The notes under the pieces are model-generated. The model did no database searches and was not told the DNA's origin. It worked only from the letters and a program-made list of their open reading frames with translations. This document shows, piece by piece, positions 31,232 to 42,562 of a stretch of 64,000 nt of DNA. Source of the DNA: Saprospiraceae bacterium (GTDB taxonomy: Bacteria > Bacteroidota > Bacteroidia > Chitinophagales > Saprospiraceae); NCBI GenBank assembly GCA_016715465.1, contig JADKAA010000024.1, forward strand, positions 1,178,001-1,242,000, written 5' to 3'. Made by a program: the position numbers and the translations under genes. Every line of letters starts with the position of its first letter. The first letter of the stretch is position 1.

Positions 31232-32387
31232 ATGGCAACAGTAAATTTAACCGGCGTAAAAAATTATGATTATGGCATAGAGAAGATCTTTGACCAGGCG
31301 CAAGACTTCTTACCCATCAATGGAACAGACTATGTAGAATTGTATGTAGGAAATGCCAAACAGGCAGCCCATTTTTATAAAACAGCATTTGGTTTTCAGT
31401 CTCTCGCATATAGTGGCTTGGAAACAGGAAATCGGGAATTCTGTTCGTATGTTTTGAGCCAGGACAAGATCAGGCTCGTACTCACCACACCCTATAAGGC
31501 GGACAGCGAAATTTCTGAGCACATCCGCAAACATGGTGACGGTGTCAAGGTCATTGCCCTTTGGGTAGATGATGCCACCAAAGCCTTTGAAGAAACCGTT
31601 GCCAGGGGCGCCACGGTAGTGATGTCGCCCAAAGCTGACAGATGCAGATGGAAACGTGGTGAGATCAGCCATCAAAACCTATGGGGATACCGTCCATATG
31701 TTTGTGGAGCGAAATGATTATCACGGCATCTTCTTACCGGGCTTTGAGAAATGGACATCTGAGTATAACCCAATTTCCACCGGACTTAAATTCATCGACC
31801 ATATGGTGGGTAATGTGGAGTTGGGGAAAATGAACGAGTGGGCAGCATTTTATGCCAATACCATGGGCTTTGCCAACCTCATTACTTTTGATGACAAGGA
31901 TATTTCTACCAAGTTTACCGCCCTCATGAGCAAGGTAATGACCAATGGAAATGGAAGAATCAAATTTCCCATCAATGAACCCGCCATGGGGGTGAAGAAA
32001 TCACAAATAGAAGAGTACCTTGATTTTTATGGGGGTGCAGGCTGCCAGCATATCGCAGTGGCCACAGATGACATCGTTTTTACCATTTCAGAGATGAGAA
32101 GCAGGGGAGTCGAATTTCTATATGTTCCGGGCACATATTACGATACCGTGGGTGACAGGGTAGGTGAGATCGCAGAAGATCTGGCCATCCTCAAATCACT
32201 GGGTATAATGGTCGACAGAGATGAAGATGGATATCTCCTGCAGATATTTACCAAGCCGGTCGAGGATCGCCCCACCTTATTTTTTGAAATCATTCAGCGA
32301 AAAGGCGCGAAGTCTTTTGGCAAAGGCAACTTCCAGGCACTCTTTGAAAGCATCGAAGCAGAGCAGGCAAGAAGGGGCACATTGTAA
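31232..32387 (+). CDS. hpd: 4-Hydroxyphenylpyruvate dioxygenase (one frameshift)
   Basis: Produces homogentisate, the HmgA substrate, from 4-hydroxyphenylpyruvate. Frames 31232-31717 and 31656-32387 join at about 31630 (cccaaag), restoring LTDADGNVVRSAIKTYGDTV and about 384 residues, standard length. The two VOC domains are visible; the catalytic C-terminal one has Fe(II) ligands His in KFIDHMVGNVE, His in GCQHIAVATDD and Glu in LFFEIIQRKGA. It lies 70 bp after hmgA, so hpd and hmgA form a tyrosine catabolic pair. A terminator follows. Confidence 0.92.
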
Positions 32388-32401
32388 GCATAATCGTGGA
32401 A

Positions 32402-32444
32402 ATGTTGCGGCAACAATGGTTGTTGCAACATACTAATTTTTTTT
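32402..32444 (+). terminator. Rho-independent terminator after hpd
   Basis: Atgttgc...gcaacat arms (32402-32431), with inner caacaa/ttgttg pairing and a small bulge, are followed by an eight-T run at 32437-32444. Confidence 0.75.
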
Positions 32445-32448
32445 CATA

Positions 32449-32470
32449 GCCAATGGCGGTTGCCATTGGT
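32449..32470. repeat. Inverted repeat (second hairpin after hpd)
   Basis: gccaatggc and gccattggt pair around ggtt. It could extend the terminator region; it has no T-tract of its own. Confidence 0.5.
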
Positions 32471-32543
32471 TATGAATTTATAGAACTGGGTAAATCAAAA
32501 TGCAACCCAATTTTTTTAAAGTAGTTTTTTGGATAGTAAAAAT

Positions 32544-33785
32544 ATGGCGAAAAAAATAGAACTGATGAGTCCCGCAGGTTCATGGGAAGCCCTTGCATCT
32601 GCCATTAAGGCTGGCTGCAATTCGATTTATTTTGGGGTAGAACAGTTGAACATGAGGGCTAAGTCCACCCAGAATTTCACAATGGATGACCTGGCCGGAA
32701 TTTCAGCCATCACTGCCGAAAATGGTGTCAAATCATACCTCACCCTCAATACCATACTTTACGATCACGACATCATGCTGATGAAATCCATCATTGATGC
32801 TCCGAAAAGCAATGGCATCACAGCCATCATTGCTTCTGATCACGCCGCCATGAACTATGCCCGAAAGATTGGTATGCCCTTGCATGTCTCTACCCAGGCC
32901 AATGTATCCAATGTGGATACCGTTGAATTTTACGCGGCATTCGCAGATGTGGTTGTGCTGGCCAGGGAATTGAGTCTCATGCAAGTGGCCGACATCAGCC
33001 GGGAGATCAAGCGTAGAAACATATCGGGCCCTTCAGGCGAACACATAAAACTGGAGATCTTTGCACATGGCGCCTTGTGCATGGCAGTTTCCGGTAAATG
33101 TTACCTCAGCCTGCATAGCCATTTTGCTTCCGCCAACAGAGGAGCCTGCATTCAGAATTGCAGACGCAGTTATTAGTGACCGATAAGGATGAAGGCATTG
33201 AATTTGAAGTGGACAACGAATACATCATGTCGGCCAAGGATTTGTGCACCATCAGTTTTATCGACAAAATTTTGGATGCGGGAGTTGAGGTATTGAAAAT
33301 TGAAGGCAGAGGAAGGTCAGGGGATTATGTCTACACCGTTACCAGGTGCTATCGGGAAGCGATTGATGCGTATTTGGAAGGTACTTACGATGATGAACGC
33401 ATCAAAGATTGGATGTGGAGGCTTGAATCTGTGTACAATCGCGGTTTTTGGGATGGTTATTATTTGGGTAGAAAAATGGGTGAGTGGTCTGAGGTTTATG
33501 GATCAAAAGCAAGTCGTAAAAAAACATACATTGCAAAAGGCCTTAAATATTATGATCAGGCTGCGATTGCTGAATTTAAGTGCGAATCCGGAACACTAAA
33601 TGTAAGAGATGAAGTCATCATCACCGGACCAACCACAGGATACATCCAGACAATGGTTGAAGAAATTCGGATCGATGATAAGGCAGTAGAAATGGCAGGA
33701 AGAGGAGATATATTTACCATCCGTGTCAGTGAAAAGGTTCGCCCCTTCGGATAAACTCTACAAATTGTCTGCATCAGGTTTATGA
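32544..33785 (+). CDS. Peptidase U32 family protein (TrhP/PrtC-like; frameshifted)
   Basis: About 413 codons. Frames 32529-33176 and 33158-33754 join at GACIQNCRRSY near 33165-33180, and a third shift near 33745 (CCCC) restores RPSDKLYKLSASGL ending at TGA 33785. The start is taken at ATG 32544 (MAKKIELMSPAGSW), although an in-frame TTG lies at 32529. Family hallmarks are LMSPAGSWEALASAIKAGCN, FAHGALCMAVSGKCYLS and FKIEGRGRS-type (VLKIEGRGRSGDYVYTV). Relatives such as E. coli TrhP hydroxylate tRNA wobble uridine rather than acting as proteases, but the substrate here cannot be assigned. The stop codon overlaps the ATG of the ferredoxin gene (ATGA at 33782). Confidence 0.82.
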
Positions 33786-34014
33786 TACAGATCATTCAAC
33801 AACGGGCAAAATGTATTGGATGCAATGCCGTCGAAATAGCTGCACACCGATGGAGGATATCACGCAGACAGCAAGTACGCGCTGGTTGGTGCCAAAGAAA
33901 AAGGTGGGGTTTTATGTGGTAAATGTGGATGACGAAGAACGCGAAGAAGCCATTGCTGCTGCAAGGGTTTGCCCGTCCCGAATCATTCAATGGAAACCGA
34001 TTACCCTGCGATAA
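33782..34014 (+). CDS. Small 4Fe-4S ferredoxin (frameshifted)
   Basis: About 77 codons. MIQIIQQRAKCIGCNA begins at ATG 33782, overlapping the U32 stop by ATGA. The frame then breaks near 33825-33900: VEIAAHRWRISR is in one frame, KYALVGAKEKGG in another, and FYVVNVDDEEREEAIAAARV plus CPSRIIQWK in a third. The usual CxxCxxC...CP pattern is visible as CIGC and VCP; the third Cys after CNA appears lost with a base. Ferredoxins of this type are short electron carriers, and the coupling to a U32 protein is notable because some U32 enzymes contain or use Fe-S clusters. Confidence 0.65.
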
Positions 34015-34150
34015 TATACTTACTACTCATTCAGGTTTTTAGATTTGAGGAAAAGTCATAAATTTACAGGACAAATGTTCGCCCAAACTATGATGTTGTA
34101 CTCTTTCTTAGCTTACTTTCTGGCAAAAAAAAAAATCTGATTTAAAGTCC

Positions 34151-36956
34151 ATGTCCATTGTGAAGGCGTATTTACATCCTGCAGGGACATTGGCATTTTT
34201 ATTTTTGCAAATGGGGATTTTAACCGTTTGTTCGGGTCAACAGGCTTCATTGGTGGTGGATATCAATAAAACTACAACTTCCGGAGTGTTGGGCAATTCA
34301 GTCGCCGCCCTTAAAGGTTTATTATACTTTTCCGGAGAAAGCCAAAGTGGCAGTGGACAGGAGTTGTGGCGCACAGATGGTACAGAGCAGGGTACCTATA
34401 TGGTGAAAGACATAAAGAAAGGCGAAAAATCGTCTATGCCTTCAGGGTTAAAAGCAACTTCCGGTAAATTATTTTTTTTAGCTAAGAATAAGGAAGACAA
34501 AGATGTTTTGCATGTAAGTGATGGTACAGAGAAGGGAACAAGAGAATTGGCCGGTTTGATAAAACCTGCTGCTTCTGTCATCATGGATGATGCTTATTTT
34601 TACATCAGAACCAGCCCATTTAATAATACGGAACTTTGGAGATTAAATGGAAATGAAGACGAGACATTTTGATTTTCCAAAGTAAACCTGATGCAAGGCC
34701 ATTTCCGGCATTATACCAGGCAGGTAAATTAATATATTTTATCATACAGCCGAATAGAGACGAAGTTGAATTGTGGCGAACGGACGGAACTAAGGAAGGC
34801 ACTTTGTTGATTCCGAGCTCACAAAATGAGTTCACAGGATTTGAAGCCGTGGGTGATTTATTTTTTTTGGAAATATGATCCAGAAAGGGGTTATATTTTA
34901 TGTGCCACCAAAGGCACTCAAGAGTCAACTTTAGAGGTTTATGGTTTTGGTACAGAATCCAAGTGCCATTCAGTCCATTACCCATACTGCTTCGCCTACG
35001 CATTATATTTGCAAAATCAGTGTCAATGGTTTAGATAAATTTTATTTTTCTGATGGTAACAAGCGGAGACTATACTCTTTGATTCAGGAGGAAAATTTGC
35101 CAGACACCCTTTTATATGACAATGGTAAAATATTTGGTTATCAAAGGGGTATTTTTGTTTCTGAAAATTTCAGTCCTTTTAAGCGAATCTCAGACCCTGG
35201 CCTTGATATTCTGGGATTAAATTCGAAATTTTATCCTTTTGAAGGGAAAGTATATTTCAATATGTCTACCTTCAATGAGGGGAACGAGCCGTGGGTTTCA
35301 GATGGTACCCCGAAGGGGCTAAAACTTTGTCAGATATGATTCCAGGTAAATTTGGTTCCAATGCCAATCCACTTCTTACTGGATGGTGAATTAGTTTGGG
35401 TTGCTGAGGATCGTATGGATCAGAGTTAAAGAAAACTCGATCCCTCGTCAGATTTACAGTTAATGGTGGATGCAAATAAAAATACCAGCAATACTTACAT
35501 TCACGATTTAAGTTCCTCGAGGACGGACTTTTTTTGAAACGGACGATGGAGTTTTTGGACTGAAATTTATAGCTATCATACAAAAACGAATAAGTTAAAT
35601 TTAATGGAGCTTGTGCCTGGTTTTACCGGGTCATATCCGGGCTATATTACCAGCTTTAAAAATTACCTCATTTATAATGCATATGACACAGATGGAAGTG
35701 TGAAGTTATGGAGTATGGACAGGAATCAGGAAAAGTGACGGATATTTCCTTTCCTGACCCATCATTTACAAGTTTTGTTGGTGGTTATACGTGTGTGGGG
35801 ATATATTTACTTTATTAGAGCTTATGGATCAGAAGGCGAATTCTTCACGTAAGATGGGACAAAGTGAAGCTTTGAAGACTTGGTTTGTTCAGGCTTAGGT
35901 GCTACCCCTCGAAAATTTAGTTTGCATAGATGATGTCCTTTATTTTACCGCAAATGGAGGGAAACTTTATCAGTGCATAGGAAATGCTTTCCCAAAATTT
36001 CATCTTGGAAAGATGGATATCCCGGAATTAGTACGAGTTGAATGACTTGCTTATTTTTAAATCAAATGATGGAACAAGGCATAACATGTGGGCATTAATG
36101 GGAAGGATAGGGGTAGTGAATTTGACAAACTTATGGAGCCTAGTTTTTATGAGCCTTTCCATCCGATTTCTACATTTTTGATAAAGGTTTTTCTGGCATA
36201 TAATGAAAATAAAGAAGGGAATTATGGTCAGCTGACGGCACTAAAGCGGGTACTTCCTAAGTCAGAGCATCATTGGTTCCCTGGAAATATTGATGCAATA
36301 CACATGGTTGCATCTGACAGTCTGATATTCATCCTGCTCTCTGATTTTTCACTGGTTCTAGATCACTATGGCGAAGTGACGGTACTGAGCAGGGAACATT
36401 TAACCTGACAACTTATCAAAAATTTGATCTGGGGACCTGGATTTCGCTTGGCACCTGGAAAAATCTTGTTTATTTTCAAGGCAGTGATGATACAAACGGC
36501 ATTGAGTTATGGGTGTCTGATGGCAGCCTTGAAAATACGGTGATGGTACAGGATATCTGCCCTGGGAGCTGTTCATCTTATCCAGAATCATTTGTTTCCA
36601 GGGATTCAAGCCTCTATTTTGTTGCCAATGACCACATATCATGGTTTATGGTGGCAAATAGAGGGGCATTCCCAAACCTGAAACGTATGATACCATCAAT
36701 GGAAGTAACTTAAGGATACTGCAAAACCCGATAATGGCGCGATCTCTTTCTTTTGAGTATTGAATGTGACAGATGGTCAGTTGAATTTTGATCTATACTC
36801 TACTTCCGGATATAACGTCTGGTCAAATACAGCATCATTGGTTCAGGCAGGTGGTGTTTTTGAATGCCAGTTGCCGAATCTTCCACAAGGTTTGTACATT
36901 TTGTGCGTAAAGGCATTCATACGAATCTAAAAGCCAAGATAATTATTGGACAATGA
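34151..36956 (+). CDS. ELWxxDGT-repeat T9SS surface protein (many frameshifts)
   Basis: About 935 codons, with an N-terminal signal (AYLHPAGTLAFLFLQMGI...VCSGQQ) and repeated ELWRTDGTEQGT / VSDGTEKGT / EPWVSDGTPKGL / ELWVSDGSLENT motifs, the ELWxxDGT repeats of Bacteroidota propeller-like surface proteins. The end (NFDLYSTSGYNVWS, LPQGLYILCVKG, then IIIGQ before TGA 36956) is a T9SS sorting domain. The reading frame breaks at least ten times between 34665 and 36920, far more than other genes, and some breaks fall in homopolymers. It could be a true pseudogene or a region of low read depth. Function beyond surface display is unknown. Confidence 0.6.
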
Positions 36957-36975
36957 ATAACATTTGTAATGATGA

Positions 36976-37005
36976 TCCGGCACCAAATTAGCCGGACAAA
37001 TTTTT
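36976..37005 (+). terminator. Putative terminator after the ELWxxDGT gene
   Basis: tccggc (36976-36981) and gccgga (36991-36996) form a 6-bp stem with a 9-nt loop, followed by caaa and a T run at 37001-37005. Confidence 0.55.
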
Positions 37006-37047
37006 CATTTAAACTTTAAATCTAATTCAGAAATCAGATATCAGATA

Positions 37048-38885
37048 TCAGAAATCAGAATTCAGAATTAATTTTAAGATTTCTCCCCCATACTTTTTCA
37101 ACTTGTGTTCACCTATGCCCGGCACCATGCCCAGCATTTCTTCATCTTTAGGCACCATGCCTGCAATGGCCTCCAGCGTGCTGTCATGCATGATCACATA
37201 GGGTGGCAACTTGTTTTCTCTCGCTTTGTGTAATCGCCATGCTTTTAGTTTGGCCAGAAGTTCGCCATCAATGTCCTCCGCCAGGCTAGTCAACATGGCC
37301 TTGGCTTTTGGCACTTTTTTCGCTTTTTCATCCTTGGTTGAATAAACCACTTCGGCCAGGTTTACTTTAATGTTTCCCGCAAGCAGTTCTTTGGATAGTG
37401 GTGTGGTGCGTAACTTATGAAAATCTGTATAGTCAATACTTACAAGTCCTTGGTTAATCAACTGGGTAATGAAAGCGCGCCATTCCGTGACATATCTATG
37501 CCTGCCCACCAAAGGTTTCACCTGATCCCAGCCCTTTTCTTTCAGTTCTTTTTGTTGGCCCGCGAAGTACATCGATGAGTGGACCCATGGTCAACTGTTC
37601 CCCGCACCTTACGATGGCGGATATGGCCATTTGAGCCAACTGGGTGCCATCAAAGAAAGCTTTTGGTTGAAGACAATTGTCGCAATGGCCGCAGTTTTCA
37701 TTGCGGTACTCTCCGAAATAATTGAGGATTAGATTGGTTCGACAATCTGTGGTGTTGGCGCACTCCCACATGCGATCGAGCTTCGCCAATTGCACTTCTT
37801 TAAATACCTCGGCGGCTTCACTTTTTTGTACAAATTCCTTTAAAATCTCAAGATCGGCAAAGCTATAAAACAACAGTGCTTCTGCGGGAAGTCCATCTCT
37901 CCCGGACCGACCGATTTCCTGATAGTATCCTTCTATGTTTTTAGGCATGTTATAGTGGATAACCAAGCGGATGTTGCTTTTGTCGATGCCCATTCAAAAG
38001 CAATTGTCGCGCAAATGACCTCCATCATCGTTGACAAAGGCTTCCTGTACCCTGGTGCGTTCAGCTGCATCCATGCCGGCATGGTAAAACGATGCATTGA
38101 TATCCTTTGGAAATGACTGTGAGAGTCTCGCAGGATTTCCTGCTTGTACAATATACGATGCCGCTTTTACCTTTATGCCTTTTCAATAGATCTAAAATGG
38201 TTTCCATCCTTTTCTGACTGGGCGCAGCAGTTAGTATAAATGTTTCGTTCGAAACTACTGATGATACCCTCGGCTTATTCAGTTTTAACTGCTTACAGAT
38301 GTCTGACTGCGTGGCAGTGTCAGCAGTCGCGGTGCGCATAAAAAGCAGGTGTGGAAATTGTCCCTCAACTTTGACAGGTTCAGGTAATCAGGACGAAAAT
38401 CGTTCCCCACATGGATACATAATGTGCCTCGTCTATGGCTATAAAGTCAATTTTAGTCTGGATAAAAAAGTATTGAAATACTCTCCGTTCATTCTTTCCG
38501 GAGATATACTGCTTAAGTTTTCCATCAAAGTGCATCATTTTCAATCCTCCGCATCTCATCGGCACCGGCGTGATTATTATAAGCCGCAGCTAGAAATACC
38601 AAGTGCATTTAAGGCGTTCACCTGATCTTTCATGAGGGCAATCAAGGGGAGATTACCAGCGTGTGTTCGGTAGCGCCAATGCCGGAATTTGATAACAAAC
38701 CGACTTTCCTCCACCTGTGGGCATAATCACCAGGCTGTCTTTCCCGTCCATCACATGGTGGATAATGTCCTCCTGCATTGGGCGAAAGGCATCATATCCG
38801 AAATGTATTTTCAGCAGTTTGTGATGTAGAAGATAATCGGTGAGTGGTAAATAATTCAGTTTCCGGGCAAAGAACTTGGTGAATA
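37048..38885 (-). CDS. recQ: RecQ-family ATP-dependent DNA helicase (many frameshifts)
   Basis: About 612 codons spread over several minus-strand frames. N- to C-terminus: YDAFRPMQEDIIHHVMDGKD, Walker A VIMPTGGGKS (near 38710-38740), DEAH box FIAIDEAH (near 38450), VIHYNMPKNIEGYYQEIGRS and GRDGLPAEALLFYSFADLE (helicase motif VI), the zinc-binding CANTTDCR...CGHCDNC, and a C-terminal HRDC domain (LPPYVIMHDSTLEAIAGMVP). It unwinds DNA in recombination repair. At least six indels lie between 37520 and 38830. The start codon is unclear: the frame upstream of LPLTDYLLHHKLLKIHFGYD closes at about 38890 without an ATG. The complete domain order and normal length argue against decay. Confidence 0.78.
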
Positions 38886-38887
38886 AA

Positions 38888-38995
38888 TCCTAATTCCTAA
38901 ATCAAAATCCAAATCAAAATCCGAAACTAAATTAAAATTCCTAAATCAAAAATCAAAATTCTAAATCAAAAATTCGAAATCAAAAATCAAAAATA
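38888..38995. repeat. A/T-rich short repeats (cctaaatcaaaa words)
   Basis: Irregular repetition of aattcctaaatcaaaaatc-like words. The same vocabulary appears at about 19075-19130, 37022-37060 and 62930-62975. Confidence 0.55.
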
Positions 38996-39403
38996 AAAGG
39001 GTTTGCCACAGGAATAACCTGGACAAACCCCTTCAGGCCTTTAGAAAGGCTTTGGCTCCTGAACACCTTTGAGTTGTCTCCGATTTTCATGAATTCACTG
39101 ACAACAATCTCAGTAACCTGGCGGTTTGATCCGCTTTTGTCAGCAAAGTTGCGGTAGCTGATCATGCCCTGAACGGCTACCCGCTTCCTTTCACCAATGA
39201 CTTGGCCATCAGTTCGGCGTTTTTACCCCAGGCTATTACGTTGTGCCATTGTGTCATCTTCACCTGCTCTCCTTTGTTATTTTATAACTTTCGGTGGTTG
39301 CCAGTGAAAACGTGGCCTTTTTGTTACCTGAGTCAAACTCGATGACTTCTACGTCTCTGCCTAAATTACCAATTAGCTGCACAGCGTTTTTAAGTGTGTT
39401 CAT
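38980..39403 (-). CDS. ssb: Single-stranded DNA-binding protein (frameshifted)
   Basis: About 141 codons from ATG 39403. MNTLKNAVQLIGNLGRDVEV is in one frame, QVKMTQWHNVIAWGKNAELM in a second and VAVQGMISYRNFADKSGSNR followed by QVTEIVVSEFMKI in a third, an OB-fold SSB broken by two or three indels (near 39275 and 39195). The protein coats ssDNA in replication and repair. The C-terminus ends VIPVANPFIFDF rather than the classical acidic DDDIPF tail, though it is phenylalanine-rich. It lies just upstream of recQ on the same strand. The start faces a 300-bp spacer with no other gene. Confidence 0.75.
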
Positions 39404-39703
39404 AGTGTAAAATTTTGTGGGTTAATAATGAAAAACGTGTTGTCGAAAACCGACGGTACAAAGATGCATCATGAATTCGCTGATATTCGTATATTAAACG
39501 TGTATAGTCGTTTAATAATGGTTATCATAAAAGATTCCATTTCTGCTTTAGTCCTCGTTGCCCATTTTTATGGGCGTTTTTTCTTTTTCTTTCCCCAATT
39601 GGCTGGGTTTGAGCGGATATAGTTTTTGATCGTGGCCCGCCCATTTCATCGACTTTCCTCCTCCTTTCATCGTAATTCCTACCCCATTTTCCTCCAACTA
39701 CTG
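39404..39703. other. Intergenic spacer, divergent
   Basis: Lies between ssb (minus) and lepB (plus). A CATCTTTG near-box on the minus strand at 39461-39468 may serve ssb. Short open frames here lack any family resemblance and were not annotated. Confidence 0.4.
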
Positions 39704-39711
39704 TATATTTG
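39704..39711 (+). promoter_or_regulatory. Promoter -7 box of lepB
   Basis: TATATTTG matches TAnnTTTG, 22 bp before the GTG start at 39734. No TTG at -33. Confidence 0.5.
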
Positions 39712-39733
39712 CACCTAATCAAACGATTTTCAC

Positions 39734-41515
39734 GTGTTTCTACTTTATTTTCTTGTTATTTCATATATCCTGCTGAGCATCAGCCTCTATTTGTTGTTTC
39801 CAAAGGCAGGAGTGGCCGCTGTAAAAGGACTTATTCCCGGGGTGAATTTTTATGAATGGTGCAAAATCATCGGAAAAAAACCAATGGAAGCACTGTGGCT
39901 GCTATTTCCAATTGTCAATTTATTCACTTTTACGGCCATGGCCGTTGACCTGAGAGGTCATTTGGCAAGACCTCTTTTGGCACAGTGCAGCTGCGGTAAT
40001 TTATGCACCTGCCATTTTCGCCTGGATTGCCACCGACAAGAAGTCTGCCTACCTGGGTCCGGTACTCACGCAGGAAGCAGACTTTCACAAACAAGTGCTG
40101 GAAGCTAGAAAATCAGGTGATACCTATAAACTGGGTAATCTGATGAAACAAAATCCGTACAAAAAATCTGCCATCCGGGAATGGGTGGAATCGATTGTTT
40201 TTGCTGTTTTTGCCGCGGCTTTTATCCGGATGTTTCTCATTGAAGCTTATGTGATTCCAACATCTTCTATGGAAGGCAGTCTCAACGTGGGAGATTATCT
40301 TTTCGTTTCCAAGGCACATTATGGCATCAGGACGCCAATGACCGTCGCCATGTTTCCACTATTGCACAACACCATTCCGGTATTGGGTACGGAATCTTAT
40401 TTGAAAAAGCCGAGCCTGAATTATTATCGGCTTCCCGCATTTGAACATATTGAAGCGGGTAAACCCATCGTATTCAACTGGCCGGTTGGAGACTCTATCT
40501 ACCTCACATCTTCCCGAAGTTATTTCGTAGGTCAGGTGCAGGATGCTATCAGCAGTGGTGATACTGAGTTGGCAAGGAAGGTAGCGGAGAAAGATTTGCG
40601 GGTACGACCTGTGGATAAAAAGGATCATTACATCAAACGTTGCGTTGCAGTAGCCGGAGATACCCTGCTCATCAAAGACAGACAAATTTACCTGAATGGC
40701 AAGGCAGTTAAAAATCCGGAAAACATACAATTCCGTTACTTCCTAAGGGCAGCTTCCAATTTCAACATCAATCCAAAAAATTCTCTGATTGGGGTATTAG
40801 TAAAGAAGACATTGGCAGCTTCGAAGTGATTTACCTGGATTCGATGCAATTCAAAACACTGCAAAGCGCCGCACCCGGAGCCACCCTGGAACTCCTTAAA
40901 AATCAGCCTGTGCCTGCCAATGGTTCAAAAGATATGGCTTACAGGATACTCAACGTAGCTGCCATCAATGAATTTGTTCAAACCCTGGAAACAACAGGTT
41001 TAAGAAATAAGGTGGGTACCATGTACGTAATGACGCTCAACAGCGATCAAATCGCAAAACTTAAGGCCTATGACAAAGCCATTAGCATTTCTTTTATGGA
41101 TAATGAGGGAAACAACGAACACCTTTTCCCATTCGATACAAAACATTACAACTGGTCTGTGGACAATTATGGTCCTCTATGGATTCCAAAAGCCGGTGTA
41201 ACCATCGACATCGACACAACCAATATTGCCATTTATAAGCGCATCATCGGTGTTTATGAAAATAATAAGCTGGAGGTTAAAAATGGGTCGATTTTCATCA
41301 ATGGACAGGCAGCAAAATCTTACACCTTCAAACAAAACTATTATTGGGCCATGGGAGACAATCGCCACAACTCGGAAGATAGCAGGATGTGGGGCTTTGT
41401 ACCTGAAGACCATATTGTTGGAAAACCACTTTTTATATGGTTTTCAACCAAAGAAGGATCTATGGCAAAAGGTATAAACTGGAATAGAATCTTTAAGTCG
41501 GCCACTGTCGATTAA
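39734..41515 (+). CDS. lepB: Signal peptidase I, Bacteroidota long form (two frameshifts)
   Basis: About 593 codons in three frames (39734-40108, 40095-40829, 40826-41515), joined near 39955 and 40785; between them YLGPVLTQEADFHKQVLEAR and DWGISKEDIGSFEVIYLDSM are restored. The N-terminus carries two membrane segments (LLYFLVISYILLSISLYLLF; ALWLLFPIVNLFTFTAMAV), followed by a helix (ESIVFAVFAAAFIRMFLI) and the catalytic Ser in PTSSMEGSLNVGD. The catalytic Lys is in DHYIKRCVAVAGDTL and the C-terminal box is MGDNRHNSEDSRMWGFVP. It removes signal peptides at the outer face of the inner membrane. The GTG start is supported by the promoter box 22 bp upstream. Confidence 0.9.
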
Positions 41516-41533
41516 AGGCATATTTTTTCTTGT

Positions 41534-42518
41534 ATGATTATTGACCTGCGCAATTGTTATGAATTTGGACTGAGGAACATAGCCTATCAGCCCTCAATGC
41601 CATTCCGGAATTGTCATTTCAATACCATGTACCCGTATGCCTTGCGCAAAAGTGACCATCCAAACTATCGAAGAGAACGATGGAACACCTTTGACGGTGA
41701 CTTTTTTCGACCTCGACTTCATTGACAGAGGGGGAAGGAATGTCATTATCTTACTTCATGGACTGGAAGGCAGTTCTTCTTCGCAATATATCCTCGGGGT
41801 GGCATCCGCCATTTCCGGCCTCAATGCGGATATCTGTGCTGTAAACCATCGCAGTTGCAGTGGGGAAATTAATGCTACGTTGGGTTTTTATCACAGTGGA
41901 TTTACTGTGGATCTTATTGTCATTCTGGAAAAGTTGTCTGAAAGATATGAAGGCATGGCTGTGGTTGGATTTAGTCTGGGAGGCAATATGTTGCTCAAAT
42001 ACCTGGGCAGCCACAATGCAATTCCTGCCAATTTTAAAACGGGCATTGCGGTTTCTGTTCCCGTAGACCTTTCCAGTAGTGCAGTTAGACTCAATCATTG
42101 GACAAACAGACCCTATGCCATTCAATTCTTAAAAATGCTGCGAAAAAAAGCCATTGAAAAGGCAAAACAATTTCCAGACAACCTCGATCCTTCTGATTAT
42201 AAGCACATTGATAGCTTATACGAATACGACAATAAAGTCACTGCTCCATTGCATGGCTATGCAGATGCAGAAGATTATTATGCGCAGGCAAGTTCACTTC
42301 CCAATTTAGCGGCAATCAAACTTCCTGCGCTGCTGATCAACGCGGACGATGATTCTTTTCTGGCGCCGCCCTGTATGCCTTATGAGGTCGCTGATGGTCA
42401 TGCGCACTTTCATTTCTTTTCTACCCGATACGGAGGTCATGTGGGCTACGCCCAATTTAAAAACGGGCCCTATTTTACGGACTCATTGATTGTCCAGTGG
42501 CTCGAAAAGTATATGTAA
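41534..42518 (+). CDS. YheT-family alpha/beta hydrolase (one frameshift)
   Basis: About 327 codons. The N-terminal family segment PFRNCHFNTMYPYALRK followed by YRRERWNTFDGDFF is in frame 41534-41725, and DLDFIDRGGRNVIILLHGLE onward is in frame 41637-42518. They join in the T6 run near 41701-41706. Oxyanion-hole HGLEGSSSS, nucleophile elbow GFSLGGNMLLKYLGS, Asp in NADDDSFL and His in TRYGGHVGY are visible. Members hydrolyse small esters, and the physiological substrate is unknown. It follows lepB by 18 bp. Confidence 0.85.
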
Positions 42519-42562
42519 TTATTGAGCTTATTCCGGTTGAAGGTATTTAAATGGCCTCAGCT

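Noticed and set aside
39428..39722. Short open frames on both strands between ssb and lepB
   Set aside because: No family resemblance; one begins inside the probable ssb leader and the other is antisense to the lepB promoter.
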